NCBI GenBank assembly: GCA_016788285.1
Contig: JAEUSW010000211.1
Location: 1-38,429 of the forward strand
DNA length: 38,429 nucleotides
Reading direction: 5' to 3'
From: Flavobacteriales bacterium
GTDB lineage: Bacteria; Bacteroidota; Bacteroidia; Flavobacteriales_F; PHOS-HE28
This document shows positions 7,527-16,470 of the stretch, in pieces. The first letter of the stretch is position 1. Every line of letters begins with the position of its first letter. The notes beneath the pieces were generated by a model that was not told the origin of the DNA, ran no database searches, and worked only from the letters and a program-made list of their open reading frames with translations. The position numbers and the translations under genes are program-made.

Positions 7527-9917
7527 ATGATCATGCGTGCACTCCGTGCGTTCACCGGTCTGGGCCTCGGTCTCAGCGTCGTGGCCGCCCCGGCCCAGGT
7601 GAACATCAGCCTCCTTGGCCAGTACGACTACCAGGCCGCCCGCAACAGCGACCTCAGCAACCTGTGGGGCTACACCGATGAGTTCGGCAACGAGTACGCC
7701 CTTGTGGGGGTGAACGGCGATGACAACGTGCCGGGCTCCGGCGGCTTCTCCGTGGTGGACATCTCCGATCCGGCGAACCCCGTGGAGGTGTTCTTCACCC
7801 CCGGTCCCAACAGCATCTGGCGCGAGATCAAGACCTGGGGTGATCATGCGTACATCACCACGGAGGCGTCCGCCGGCCTGCTGATCGTGGACCTCAGTCC
7901 GCTTCCGCAGAGCACGGCGCTTCCGGTGACCCTGTTCCAAGGCGACAACTGGGACACCTCGCATTCGCTCTTCATCGACGAGAACGGAAGGCTGTACCTG
8001 CACGGGGCCAATCGCGGCAACGGCGGCGTGATCATGTACGACCTGACGCAGGACCCCATGGCCCCCGTGGAGGTGGGCGTGTTCGACAACTGGTACTGCC
8101 ACGACAGTTTCGCCCGGGGCGACACCCTGTACGCCGCCCACATCAACGACGGGTTCTTCAGCATCGTGGACGTGAGCGACCCGGCGAACCCCGTGCTGCT
8201 CGGCACCCAACCCACCCCCAACACCTTCACCCACAACACGTGGTTGGACGACAGCGGACAATACCTCTTCACCACCGACGAACGGGAGGACTCCTATGTG
8301 GGGGCCTATGATGTGAGCGATCCGGCCGACATCCAGTTCGTGGACAAGCTCCAGAGCGACCCGGGCAGCAACACCATCCCCCACAACACCTACTGGCTGA
8401 ACGACTATGTGGTGACGAGCTACTACACCTACGGGGTGGCCATCTACGACGCCACGCGGCCGTGGAACCTGGTGGAAACGGGCAGCTTCGACACGTCGCC
8501 CTTCACGGGTGGCGGATTCAACGGGGCCTGGGGTGTCTATCCGTTCTTCCCGTCCGGGCGGCTGATCATCTCCGACATCCAGGAGGGGCTGTTCATCCTC
8601 GAGCCCACGTATGTGCGCGCCTGCTGGCTGGAAGGCACCGTGACCGATGCGATCACCACGAACCCGGTGAACCTCGCCGCGGTGACGATCACGGGCCTTC
8701 AAGCCACGGACACCACCGCGTTCGACGGGGCGTACGCCACCGGCACCCTGACCGCGGGCACCTACGATGTGCAGGTGACCGCTCCGGGCTACTTCCCGAC
8801 GACGGTGACGGCGGTGGTGCTGGTGACCGGGCAGGTGACCTTCCTGGACATCGCGCTGCAGCCGATGGTGCCGTTCAACCTCATCGGACAGGTGGTGGAG
8901 GCGGGTACGGGCGATCCCGTGCCCGACGCCATCGTGGCCTTCGACGGGCTCATGGCCGATGCACAGACGGTGGCGGATGCCAACGGTCAGTTCGTGGTCC
9001 CCTCCGTCTTTGCGGATACCTATGCGCTGACGGCCGGTCGCTGGGGCTGGCGGACCACCTGCCTGCCCGCCCAGGCCATCGATGCCAACACACCGGCGCT
9101 CACCATCACGCTGGACCCCGGGTATGCGGACGACTTCGCGCTGGACCTGGGCTGGAGCACGGTGAACGCGGCCACGAGCGGGGCCTGGGAGCGCGGCAAC
9201 CCCATCGGCACGGTGTATCAAGGGGATCCCTGCGCCCCTGGTTCCGACGATCCGAACGACTGCCTCGGTCAGGCGATGATCACGGGCAACGGGGGCGGCA
9301 ATGCGGGCGATGACGACGTGGACGATGGTCAGGTGCTGCTGAGCTCGCCGGTGTTCGACGCCACCGGGCTCAACGTGCCCGCGGTGCGTTACGATCGGTG
9401 GTTCTTCAACGCGGGCGGAACCGGCGGCGCCCCCAATGATGAGCTTCTGGTGCTGCTCACCGATGGGACGGACACCGTGACGGTGGAAACGGTGACGGCG
9501 AACAGCCCCGGCATGGGCAGCTGGCAGCCGTCCCAATGGGCGATCGCCGATCACCTGGCCCCCACGGCCACCATGCAGGTGCTGTTCCGCACGGCCGATG
9601 ATCAGCCCGGCCACCTGGTGGAGGCGGGCATCGACGTGTTCGAGGTGGTGGAGACCTCCTTCGATGCCATCGCCGAACAGGGCCGCCCTGTCTTCCTGAT
9701 GTGGCCCAACCCGGCGGAGCGCGCCTTCGAGGTGCGTGTCCCGGGTGCGGGGCTGGAGGCCGTGGAGGTGCGCGATGCCCAAGGACGGGCGGTGCACGTG
9801 CAGCGGGCGGCCGGCGAACGTGCCACGGTCGAGGCCGCCTGGGCCCCGGGTGCGTACGCGGTGACGGTGCGAACGACGGACGGCCGGTCGGCCACATCCA
9901 CCTTGCTTGTGCGGTGA
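7527..9917 (+). CDS. LVIVD-repeat (choice-of-anchor B type) secreted protein with T9SS sorting domain
   Basis: A 796-aa exported protein. A signal peptide (MRALRAFTGLGLGLSVVAAPAQ) precedes a beta-propeller-like region, residues 25-365, with LVIVD-type repeats: GGFSVVDISDPANPVEV, GLLIVDLSP, GVIMYDLTQDPMAPVEVG, FFSIVDVSDPANPVLLG. This arrangement is typical of the choice-of-anchor B family. Two carboxypeptidase regulatory-like domains follow (WLEGTVTDAITTNPVNLAAV and LIGQVVEAGTGDPVPDAIV), then a beta-sandwich segment. The C-terminus from FLMWPNPAERAFEV onward is a T9SS type A sorting domain. ATG 7527 lies 4 nt after TACCTTGC (7515-7522), so the mRNA may be nearly leaderless; the ATG two codons later is an alternative. 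The stop abuts the stop of the convergent TPR gene. Confidence 0.9.
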   Translation: MIMRALRAFTGLGLGLSVVAAPAQVNISLLGQYDYQAARNSDLSNLWGYTDEFGNEYALVGVNGDDNVPGSGGFSVVDISDPANPVEVFFTPGPNSIWREIKTWGDHAYITTEASAGLLIVDLSPLPQSTALPVTLFQGDNWDTSHSLFIDENGRLYLHGANRGNGGVIMYDLTQDPMAPVEVGVFDNWYCHDSFARGDTLYAAHINDGFFSIVDVSDPANPVLLGTQPTPNTFTHNTWLDDSGQYLFTTDEREDSYVGAYDVSDPADIQFVDKLQSDPGSNTIPHNTYWLNDYVVTSYYTYGVAIYDATRPWNLVETGSFDTSPFTGGGFNGAWGVYPFFPSGRLIISDIQEGLFILEPTYVRACWLEGTVTDAITTNPVNLAAVTITGLQATDTTAFDGAYATGTLTAGTYDVQVTAPGYFPTTVTAVVLVTGQVTFLDIALQPMVPFNLIGQVVEAGTGDPVPDAIVAFDGLMADAQTVADANGQFVVPSVFADTYALTAGRWGWRTTCLPAQAIDANTPALTITLDPGYADDFALDLGWSTVNAATSGAWERGNPIGTVYQGDPCAPGSDDPNDCLGQAMITGNGGGNAGDDDVDDGQVLLSSPVFDATGLNVPAVRYDRWFFNAGGTGGAPNDELLVLLTDGTDTVTVETVTANSPGMGSWQPSQWAIADHLAPTATMQVLFRTADDQPGHLVEAGIDVFEVVETSFDAIAEQGRPVFLMWPNPAERAFEVRVPGAGLEAVEVRDAQGRAVHVQRAAGERATVEAAWAPGAYAVTVRTTDGRSATSTLLVR

Positions 9918-10862
9918 TCAGCGCCGGTTGGGCACGGCACCACAGTGCTCCTGGATCAGCGCGTCCACATCGCTGACCCCGCCGAGGATGCGGGCCAGGG
10001 AGAGGTCGGCGCAGGCCTTTTCCAGGTCGCCTTTCCGCAGCCGCAGCAGTGCCCGTGTACGAAGGGCGAACGAGTTGGCCGGGTAGAACCGGAGGCTCCG
10101 CTCCACATCCTTCCACGCCTCCTCGTTGCGGCCCAGGTTCAGCAGGGCATAGGCCCGGTTGCTGAGGGCCACGGGCTCGTCGCGGTCGATGGACAGGGCC
10201 TGCTCGAACATGGCCAAGGCGTCGTTCCAGCGGCCGAGCCGGGAGAGCTCGAAACCGCGGTTGGTCCAGTGCCCCGGGTTGCGCGGCTCCAAGGTGCACA
10301 GGCGCTCCAGCACCACCAGGGCGCCTTCATGATCGCCGGTCTCATCCAGCATGCGGGCCAGGGTGCGGTTGGCCTCCAGGTCCTCGGGGATCACGGCGAG
10401 GCCGTCGCGCAGGTCGGCGATCGCCATCTCCGGACGGCGAAGTTCGGCGAGGGCCTCCCCGCGGGCCAGCAACAGCTGGGCCCGGAGACGGCCTTGTGCA
10501 CCGTGCCGGATGCCGCGGTCGCTGTACCGCTCCGCGGTGCGGTAGTCCTCCCCACGCAGGGCATAAAGGCTGCGCTGGTAGTTGGCCTCCGGATGGGTGC
10601 TGTCCGTCTTCAAGGCCTGGTCCACGTCCAGCAGGAACCGGTCGGCCCGGTCCATGGCATACCATGCACGGGCCCGGGCGGCGTACGTGTCGGCGGAGGG
10701 CCGGGCCGCGATGGCCCGGGAATAGGCGTCGATCGCCTTGGAGTAACGCTCCTGGGCCAGCAGGCTGTCCCCTTCGGCCATCAGCTGCTCCACCGACTGG
10801 GCCGTGGCGGCCGTACAGCCCAGCAGAACGACCGCGAAAGAGACCAGGAGGGAGCGGGCCAT
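9918..10862 (-). CDS. TPR-repeat lipoprotein
   Basis: A 314-aa exported protein. The N-terminus MARSLLVSFAVVLLGC is a lipoprotein signal with lipobox LLGC (Cys16); signal peptidase I cleavage after TAQ is the alternative. The rest is a run of tetratricopeptide repeats, about seven helix pairs, for example ERYSKAIDAYSRAIAARPSA, DRFLLDVDQALKTDSTHPEANYQRSLYAL, PGHWTNRGFELSRLGRWNDALAMFEQALSIDRDE and AYALLNLGRNEEAWKDVERSLRFYP. TPR domains scaffold protein complexes; the partner cannot be told. ATG 10862 is preferred over TTG 10871 because the signal sequence begins there and a -7 element ends 6 nt upstream. It lies 33 nt downstream of tsaD but appears to have its own promoter. Confidence 0.88.
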   Translation of the reverse strand: MARSLLVSFAVVLLGCTAATAQSVEQLMAEGDSLLAQERYSKAIDAYSRAIAARPSADTYAARARAWYAMDRADRFLLDVDQALKTDSTHPEANYQRSLYALRGEDYRTAERYSDRGIRHGAQGRLRAQLLLARGEALAELRRPEMAIADLRDGLAVIPEDLEANRTLARMLDETGDHEGALVVLERLCTLEPRNPGHWTNRGFELSRLGRWNDALAMFEQALSIDRDEPVALSNRAYALLNLGRNEEAWKDVERSLRFYPANSFALRTRALLRLRKGDLEKACADLSLARILGGVSDVDALIQEHCGAVPNRR

Positions 10863-10868
10863 GAACGG

Positions 10869-10899
10869 CAAAGGTAGGTTCTGGCCCCAAGGGCTTCAA
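10869..10899 (-). promoter_or_regulatory. Bacteroidota promoter of the TPR gene (TTG-N20-TACCTTTG)
   Basis: On the minus strand TTG (10899-10897) is followed by a 20-nt spacer and TACCTTTG (10876-10869), close to the consensus TTG-N19-TAnnTTTG. The TTG overlaps the TGA stop of tsaD. Transcription starting 4-7 nt after the -7 box would begin at or within the ATG (10862), implying a leaderless or nearly leaderless mRNA. Confidence 0.65.
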
Positions 10900-11948
10900 C
10901 GCTGAGGGATCCGGGCCAGGGGCACCACGTCCAGACCGGCCGTGCGCCCCGCGCGCAGCAGCAGGTCGCCGGCCATGGCCACCATCGCCGCGTTGTCCGT
11001 GCAGTAGGCGAAAGGAGGGATGTGGACCGTCCACCCGTGCCGGTCCGCCAGCTCCGCCAGACGCCCACGCAACCCCCGGTTGGCGGAGACACCACCGGCG
11101 ATGCCGATCCGCGTGATGCCCGTTCGCTCCACGGCCAGTGTCAGCTTGGCGAAGAGCTGGTCCAGGATCGCCTGCTGCAAGGTGGCGCAGAGGTCGGGCA
11201 CCAGGTCGGGGGAAAGCCGACCGTCGTCATCGCGCAGCGGGAGCACGAGGTTGCGGAAGGCGCTCTTCGTGCCGCTGAAGCTGAGGTCCAGGTCGGGCAC
11301 GGTGGGGCGGGGGAGCCGGAAGCGCCCCGGGTCGCCCTGGCTGGAGAGCGCATCCACCTGCGGGCCTCCGGGGTAGGGCAGGCCCAACAGCTTGGCCCCC
11401 TTGTCGAAGGCCTCGCCGGCGGCATCGTCCAGCGTGCTCCCGATGGCCGCCATGTCCAACGGGGAGCGCACCAGCACGATCAGGGTGTGGCCTCCGCTCA
11501 CCGTCAGGTTCAGGAAGGGGAATTCCGGCACGGGACGCTGCTGGTCGTCGCGGATGAAGTGGGCCAGGACATGCGCCCGCATGTGGTCCACCGCCAGCAG
11601 GGGGAGTCCCAAGGCCTGTGCGAACGACTTGGCGTACGCGGCGCCCACGTGCAGGGCACCGATGAGGCCGGGTCCCTGGGTGAAGGCGACCGCGGTGAGC
11701 GCGTCGGGTGGCAGACCGGCCTCACGCAGGGCGGCCTCCACCACGGGCACGATGTGCTCCTGGTGGGCGCGGCTGGCCAGCTCGGGCACCACGCCGCCCC
11801 AGGCGGCATGCACCGCCTGACCGGCCACGACATTGCTCAGCACACGGCCATCCTCCAGCACGGCCGCGGCGGTCTCATCGCACGAGCTCTCGATGCCCAG
11901 GATGCGCAAGGGACCGGCCACCGGCTGTTGCTCCGCTATTTTCGCCAT
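10896..11948 (-). CDS. tsaD: tRNA N6-adenosine threonylcarbamoyltransferase TsaD
   Basis: TsaD transfers threonylcarbamoyl from threonylcarbamoyl-AMP to A37 of ANN-decoding tRNAs, working with TsaB and TsaE in the cytoplasm. The 350-aa protein has the ASKHA nucleotide-binding fold: LGIESSCDETAAAVLEDG at the start, the metal-binding HMRAH (His122, His126), LTVSGGHTLIV, DDAAGEAFDKGAKLLGLPYPGG, SGTKSA and the C-terminal GGVSANRGLR and YCTDNAAM. The start MAKIAEQQ at ATG 11948 is 28 nt downstream of TAGTTTTG (11977-11984, minus strand), a good -7 match. The gene is divergent from tamB, and the two 5' ends crowd the same region. Confidence 0.96.
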   Translation of the reverse strand: MAKIAEQQPVAGPLRILGIESSCDETAAAVLEDGRVLSNVVAGQAVHAAWGGVVPELASRAHQEHIVPVVEAALREAGLPPDALTAVAFTQGPGLIGALHVGAAYAKSFAQALGLPLLAVDHMRAHVLAHFIRDDQQRPVPEFPFLNLTVSGGHTLIVLVRSPLDMAAIGSTLDDAAGEAFDKGAKLLGLPYPGGPQVDALSSQGDPGRFRLPRPTVPDLDLSFSGTKSAFRNLVLPLRDDDGRLSPDLVPDLCATLQQAILDQLFAKLTLAVERTGITRIGIAGGVSANRGLRGRLAELADRHGWTVHIPPFAYCTDNAAMVAMAGDLLLRAGRTAGLDVVPLARIPQR

Positions 11949-11984
11949 CCGGGCCCGCGATCTGCGTGTTCGCGCCCAAAACTA
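11937..11984. promoter_or_regulatory. Divergent tsaD/tamB promoter region
   Basis: On the minus strand TAGTTTTG (11984-11977) precedes tsaD. On the plus strand TATTTTCG (11937-11944), a one-base variant of TAnnTTTG, could drive tamB and lies just across the first codons of tsaD. No convincing TTG -33 element is seen for either. The two promoters would face each other over fewer than 50 bp. Confidence 0.4.
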
Positions 11985-12048
11985 CCCGCTCCTGAGCAGC
12001 TCGCCCTTTCTGAAGTGGTCCGGCCGTGTTCTCCGCGCGATCGCCTGG

Positions 12049-15000
12049 GTGCTGCTCGCGCTGGTGGTGGCGGGCATGCTGGGCGTGTTCGCCCTGCGGC
12101 TGCCTTCGGTGCAGACCTGGTTGGCCGGCCGGCTCGGCGCGTATGCCACGGAGGCCTTGGGAAGTTGTGTCCAGGTGGACCGCGTGCACCTCACCTTCAC
12201 CGGCCCGGCCGAACTGCGCGGCGTGCTGGTGTGCGACCTGGACGGCGACACGCTCTTCGCGGTCCGCCGCCTCAACCTGCGCCGCTGGCGGGTGAGCACC
12301 GAACGAAGGCAGGTGCACCTGCGCGGCGTCATCGTGGAAGGGGTGCGGTGGCACCTGCGGCAGGGCGTGGACGACCCCACCAGCAACTTCACGCGGTGGA
12401 TCGCGGCATTGTCGTCCGGTGACACCACGGCGCCCGGTGCGCCCTGGGCCATCCAGGCCGACGCGTTCACGATCCGCGACCTGCGCTTCACGCACCACAA
12501 GGACAGCTCGCCCGTGCTTCCGTTCGGGGTCGACTTCGACCACGTGGACGTGACGGGCGATGTGCTCGGCCACGACCTGCTGGTGATCGAGGACAGCATA
12601 CAGGCCGTGCTCGACCACGTGTCGTTCCGGGAGAAGAGCGGGTTGACCTGCACCGGACTGCAGGGCAGGGCCACCGTGAGCGGGCGTGGCATCGCCGTGG
12701 AGCACCTGGAGCTGCGCACGCCGTTCAGCACGCTTCGGGGACGCTACGAGATGCGCACCTCGTCCTGGACGGACTACAACGAGTACATCGACCGGGTGGA
12801 GATGCTGGCCGAACTGGACAGCTCGGTGGTGGACCTGCGGGACATCGCCTGGTTCGCGCACGACCTGGAAGGGCTCGCGGCGCGGGTGGGGGTGCGCGGC
12901 CGGGCACGCGGCACCGTGCGCGAACTGAAGGCGCGCGACCTGACGCTGGACTATGGTCGCCACACGCGGTTCGAGGGCTCCGTGGAGATGAGCGGCCTGC
13001 CCGACCTGGCCGCCACCTTCGTGGTGGTGGACGCACGCACCTTGCGCACCGACGCCGCCGACCTGGCCACGGTGCCCGTGCCGCCCTTCCCGGAGGGTCG
13101 CGTGTTGGAGGTGCCCCGTGAGCTGACCACGCTGGGGCCGATGGCCTTCCGAGGCAACTTCACGGGCTTCGCATCCGCCTTCACGGCCTACGGCAGCGCG
13201 AGCACGGCCCTGGGCGTGCTGTCCACCGACCTGTCCTACGAACGCGACACCGTGAGCGACGTGTTCCGGTTCCACGGTGCCCTGGCCACCACCGGCTTCG
13301 ACCTGGCGCCGCTGGCCGGCGACCCCACCGTGGGTCCCATCGCCTTCGACGTGAAGGTGAACGCCAAGGGGCGCGACCTGGCCACCATGCAGGCGGACCT
13401 TGACGGGCGCGTGCCCCTGATCACCATCAACGACCGGCCCCTCACGGGGATCACCACCTCCGGCCGCCTGCAGCGTCGCTTGTTCAATGGGCGCCTCACC
13501 TGCGACGACCCCAACGTGAAGCTCCGCTTCGACGGCCTCGCCGACCTGCGCGGGAAGTGGCCGAAGGTGGACTTCACCGCCGAGCTGGAACGCGCCGACC
13601 TCTTCGAACTGAACATCGCACCGGAGCTGCACCTGGGCGAGGTCAGCGGCATCGTGCGCGCGGAGGGTGAGCTGGCCCCGGATAGCCTCAAAGGGCGGCT
13701 CGCGATCGAGGACCTCACCTATTGCGACGACCAGGGCGTGCTGGAGCTGGGCGATGTGGAGCTCGCGAGCGCACGCCGGGACGGCGAGCCGCTGCTGTCC
13801 CTCCGTTCCGACCTCGTCGACGCGGATGTGCAGGGCCGGTTCCTGCCGACGCGCCTGCCCGACGCCTTCCTGAGCGTGGTGTACAGTGTGTTCCCCGCGT
13901 TGTCCGACCGTGCGCGCTATGCCCAGGAGGAACAGCGCTTCGCGTTCGACGTGCACGTGAAGGAGGCCAAGCCGCTGCTCGGGCGCGTGGTGCCGCGCCT
14001 GGTGCTGGATCCCGGGGCGCGGTTCAGCGGCATGTTCGACACGCGCACCTTCGACATGGCGCTCACGGCCGATCTGCCGCGGATCGCATACGGCTCCGTC
14101 GGCGGCGATTCGGTGCGTGTGATCCTGGACAAGACGCTGGACCTGCTGGTGTTCAGCCTGCGGAGCGAGCGCCAGCAATTGACCGACAGCACCTTCCTGG
14201 AAGGGATCGACCTCTCGGGCAAGGCCTATCAGGACGAACTGGAGGTGCGCATGGTGTGGGACGGGAGCACCCACGACACGCGGGGCGACCTTCACCTGGC
14301 CGGCCTGGTGAACGGCTGGACCGATGTGGAACTGGACCTGCTCCCCAGTCGCCTGCACCTCGGCCTGGGCGCCTGGAGGAACCCCGAGCCGGTGCGGCTG
14401 CACTACCATGCGGGTGGCCTTGAGGTCCGGCAGCTCGAGGTGTGGAACGACGATGAACGGATCACCCTGGACGGATGGCTGTCCGCGGACCCGGAGCGCC
14501 CCCTGGCCTTCGATGTCAACGGCGTGCGGCTGAGGCACCTTCGTCCCTTCTACAAGGGCCCCATGCTGTTCGGGTCCGTGAGCGGTGAAGGGCGGGTCTT
14601 CGACCTGCTCGGCGAACCCAGCCTGATCAGCTACCTGTGCATCGACTCCCTGAAGGTGGACAAGCACCCGGTGGGCGACATCATCTTCGCCGCCACCTGG
14701 AAGGACGCGCGCCGCGAGATGGAGGTGGGCGGGACCATGCAGCGCGGACGGTTGAAGGCGTTGGAGTTCAACGGGCGCATCGCCCCGGCCTCGGAAGTGG
14801 AGCAGCTCGATCTCGTGCTCGAGCTCGACTCCTTCGACCTCGCCTTCATCGACCCGTACCTGCCCGAAGGGGTGAGCGACATCCAGGGCCGGGTGACGGG
14901 TGACATCCGCGTGGGCGGCACCTTCGCGGAACCGCGGGTGGAGGGCACCGCCCTGTTGGACGAGGCCGGCCTTCGCATCGACTACCTCAACACCTTCTAC

Positions 15001-16470
15001 AGCCTGAGCGACCGGGTGCGGATCCTGCCGGACGGCTTCTGGCTGGACCTGGTGAAGGTGAAGGACCAGGAGGGGCGCACGGCCAAGGCGGTGGGCACCA
15101 TCAACCACAAGGGCTTCGCCAACTGGGACTACGATGTGATGCTCGAGCTCGACCATTTCCTGTGCCTGAACACCACGGTGAACGACAACGAGCTCTTCTA
15201 TGGCAAGGCCTACGGCACGGGTGACCTTCAGGTGAGCGGGTACGAGGACAACCTGGAGGTGGTCTTCACCGGTCGCACCGCACCGGGCACCACCATCAGT
15301 CTGCCGTTGGGCACCGCGCGGGACCTGAGCGGGATCGACTTCGTGCGCTTCCATGCGGGCGGCCTTGAGCTGGACACGGCACGGACCCCCGTGGACCTGA
15401 GCGGGGTGCGCCTCGACCTCGACGTGGAGGTGACCCCGGACGCGCGGTTCGAGCTCATCTTCGACCCCACCGTGGGCGACATCCTGAGCGGCCGCGGCAG
15501 GGGCAACATCGAGATGACGGTGAGCCCCACGGGCAACCTCTCGATGCGGGGCGACATGGAGGTGGTGGACGGCACCTACCTGTTCACCCTGCGGAACGTG
15601 GTGAACAAGCGCTTCGATGTGGACCCGGGCGGGCACATCACCTGGTACGGCGACCCCTTCGATGCCCAGCTGGCGCTGAACGCCGTCTACAAGTTGCGCG
15701 CACCGCTGGTGGACATCATCCCGGCCGAGCGGGCCGAGGGGCTGGGCAAGCGGGTCCCGGTGGAGGTGGTGATGCGCCTCAAGGACCGGCTGGCCAACCC
15801 GGACATCGGATTCGATGTGCGCCTGCCCTCGGTGGACGAAGGCACCCGCACGCAGGTGAACAGTGTGCTGAGCGAGCCCGACGAGATGAACCGCCAGGTG
15901 TTCAGCCTCATCGTGCTCAATCGCTTCCTGCCGGTGGACCGGCTGGGCGCGGCGAACGGTCCCACGGGTTCCCGGGGCAACGTCGTGGGCACCTCGGGCA
16001 GCGAACTGCTCAGCAACCAGGTGAGCAATTGGCTCAGCCGCCTCAGCAACGATGTGGACCTGGGCTTCAACTACAGGCCGGGTGATGCGCTCACGCAGGA
16101 TGAGCTCGAACTGGCGGTGAGCACCCAGCTGTTCGATGAGCGCCTGGTCCTGAGCACCAACGTGGGCGTGCAGTACGGCTCAGGGGCATCCCAGCAGAGC
16201 AACCAGCTGGTGGGCGACTTCCAGTTGGAGTACCTGATGACCAATGACGGGCGGATCCGCTTGAAGGCCTTCAGCCAGAGCAACGACCGCAACCTCAATC
16301 AAGCGGACCAGGCGGCCACGACGCAAGGCGCCGGCATCGCCTATCGCGAGGACTTCGACACGCTCGGCGAGCTTTGGCGCAACTTCACCGGCATGCTGGG
16401 CTTCCGGCGGCGGGCACCCAAGGTGACCCCGACCACCGCGGGGCCGGCCGGGGGGGAGGAGGCGCGCTGA
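12049..16470 (+). CDS. tamB: TamB-like translocation and assembly module / AsmA-superfamily envelope protein
   Basis: A very large inner-membrane-anchored periplasmic protein of the TamB/DUF490 family, which forms a hydrophobic beta-taco groove linking inner and outer membranes for beta-barrel assembly or phospholipid transport. It has an N-terminal membrane segment (AIAWVLLALVVAGMLGVFAL), then LPSVQTWLAGRLGAYATEALG, the usual opening of TamB proteins, and long repeating beta-strand modules. The C-terminal DUF490 region runs from about GDILSGRGRGNIEMTVSPTGNLSMRGDMEVVDG through LRNVVNKRFDVDPGG to the end. The start is uncertain. No ATG, GTG or TTG lies in frame between 11905 and 12048, and GTG 12049 falls inside the membrane helix. 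In-frame ATGs at 11893 and 11902 lie inside tsaD on the other strand. A CTG at 11992 would give a natural N-terminus (LSSSPFLKWSGRVLR). The coordinates use GTG 12049. Confidence 0.9.
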   Translation: MLLALVVAGMLGVFALRLPSVQTWLAGRLGAYATEALGSCVQVDRVHLTFTGPAELRGVLVCDLDGDTLFAVRRLNLRRWRVSTERRQVHLRGVIVEGVRWHLRQGVDDPTSNFTRWIAALSSGDTTAPGAPWAIQADAFTIRDLRFTHHKDSSPVLPFGVDFDHVDVTGDVLGHDLLVIEDSIQAVLDHVSFREKSGLTCTGLQGRATVSGRGIAVEHLELRTPFSTLRGRYEMRTSSWTDYNEYIDRVEMLAELDSSVVDLRDIAWFAHDLEGLAARVGVRGRARGTVRELKARDLTLDYGRHTRFEGSVEMSGLPDLAATFVVVDARTLRTDAADLATVPVPPFPEGRVLEVPRELTTLGPMAFRGNFTGFASAFTAYGSASTALGVLSTDLSYERDTVSDVFRFHGALATTGFDLAPLAGDPTVGPIAFDVKVNAKGRDLATMQADLDGRVPLITINDRPLTGITTSGRLQRRLFNGRLTCDDPNVKLRFDGLADLRGKWPKVDFTAELERADLFELNIAPELHLGEVSGIVRAEGELAPDSLKGRLAIEDLTYCDDQGVLELGDVELASARRDGEPLLSLRSDLVDADVQGRFLPTRLPDAFLSVVYSVFPALSDRARYAQEEQRFAFDVHVKEAKPLLGRVVPRLVLDPGARFSGMFDTRTFDMALTADLPRIAYGSVGGDSVRVILDKTLDLLVFSLRSERQQLTDSTFLEGIDLSGKAYQDELEVRMVWDGSTHDTRGDLHLAGLVNGWTDVELDLLPSRLHLGLGAWRNPEPVRLHYHAGGLEVRQLEVWNDDERITLDGWLSADPERPLAFDVNGVRLRHLRPFYKGPMLFGSVSGEGRVFDLLGEPSLISYLCIDSLKVDKHPVGDIIFAATWKDARREMEVGGTMQRGRLKALEFNGRIAPASEVEQLDLVLELDSFDLAFIDPYLPEGVSDIQGRVTGDIRVGGTFAEPRVEGTALLDEAGLRIDYLNTFYSLSDRVRILPDGFWLDLVKVKDQEGRTAKAVGTINHKGFANWDYDVMLELDHFLCLNTTVNDNELFYGKAYGTGDLQVSGYEDNLEVVFTGRTAPGTTISLPLGTARDLSGIDFVRFHAGGLELDTARTPVDLSGVRLDLDVEVTPDARFELIFDPTVGDILSGRGRGNIEMTVSPTGNLSMRGDMEVVDGTYLFTLRNVVNKRFDVDPGGHITWYGDPFDAQLALNAVYKLRAPLVDIIPAERAEGLGKRVPVEVVMRLKDRLANPDIGFDVRLPSVDEGTRTQVNSVLSEPDEMNRQVFSLIVLNRFLPVDRLGAANGPTGSRGNVVGTSGSELLSNQVSNWLSRLSNDVDLGFNYRPGDALTQDELELAVSTQLFDERLVLSTNVGVQYGSGASQQSNQLVGDFQLEYLMTNDGRIRLKAFSQSNDRNLNQADQAATTQGAGIAYREDFDTLGELWRNFTGMLGFRRRAPKVTPTTAGPAGGEEAR

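Noticed and set aside
7380-9797. Minus-strand frame continuing upstream of usp through the LVIVD gene
   Set aside because: It is an antisense shadow; the Usp domain starts at 7379 after a -7-like box and the upstream part lacks any fold-like pattern.
11949-15636. Long minus-strand frame opposite tamB (about 1,250 codons)
   Set aside because: A His/Val/Gln-rich shadow of the tamB coding strand with no domain.
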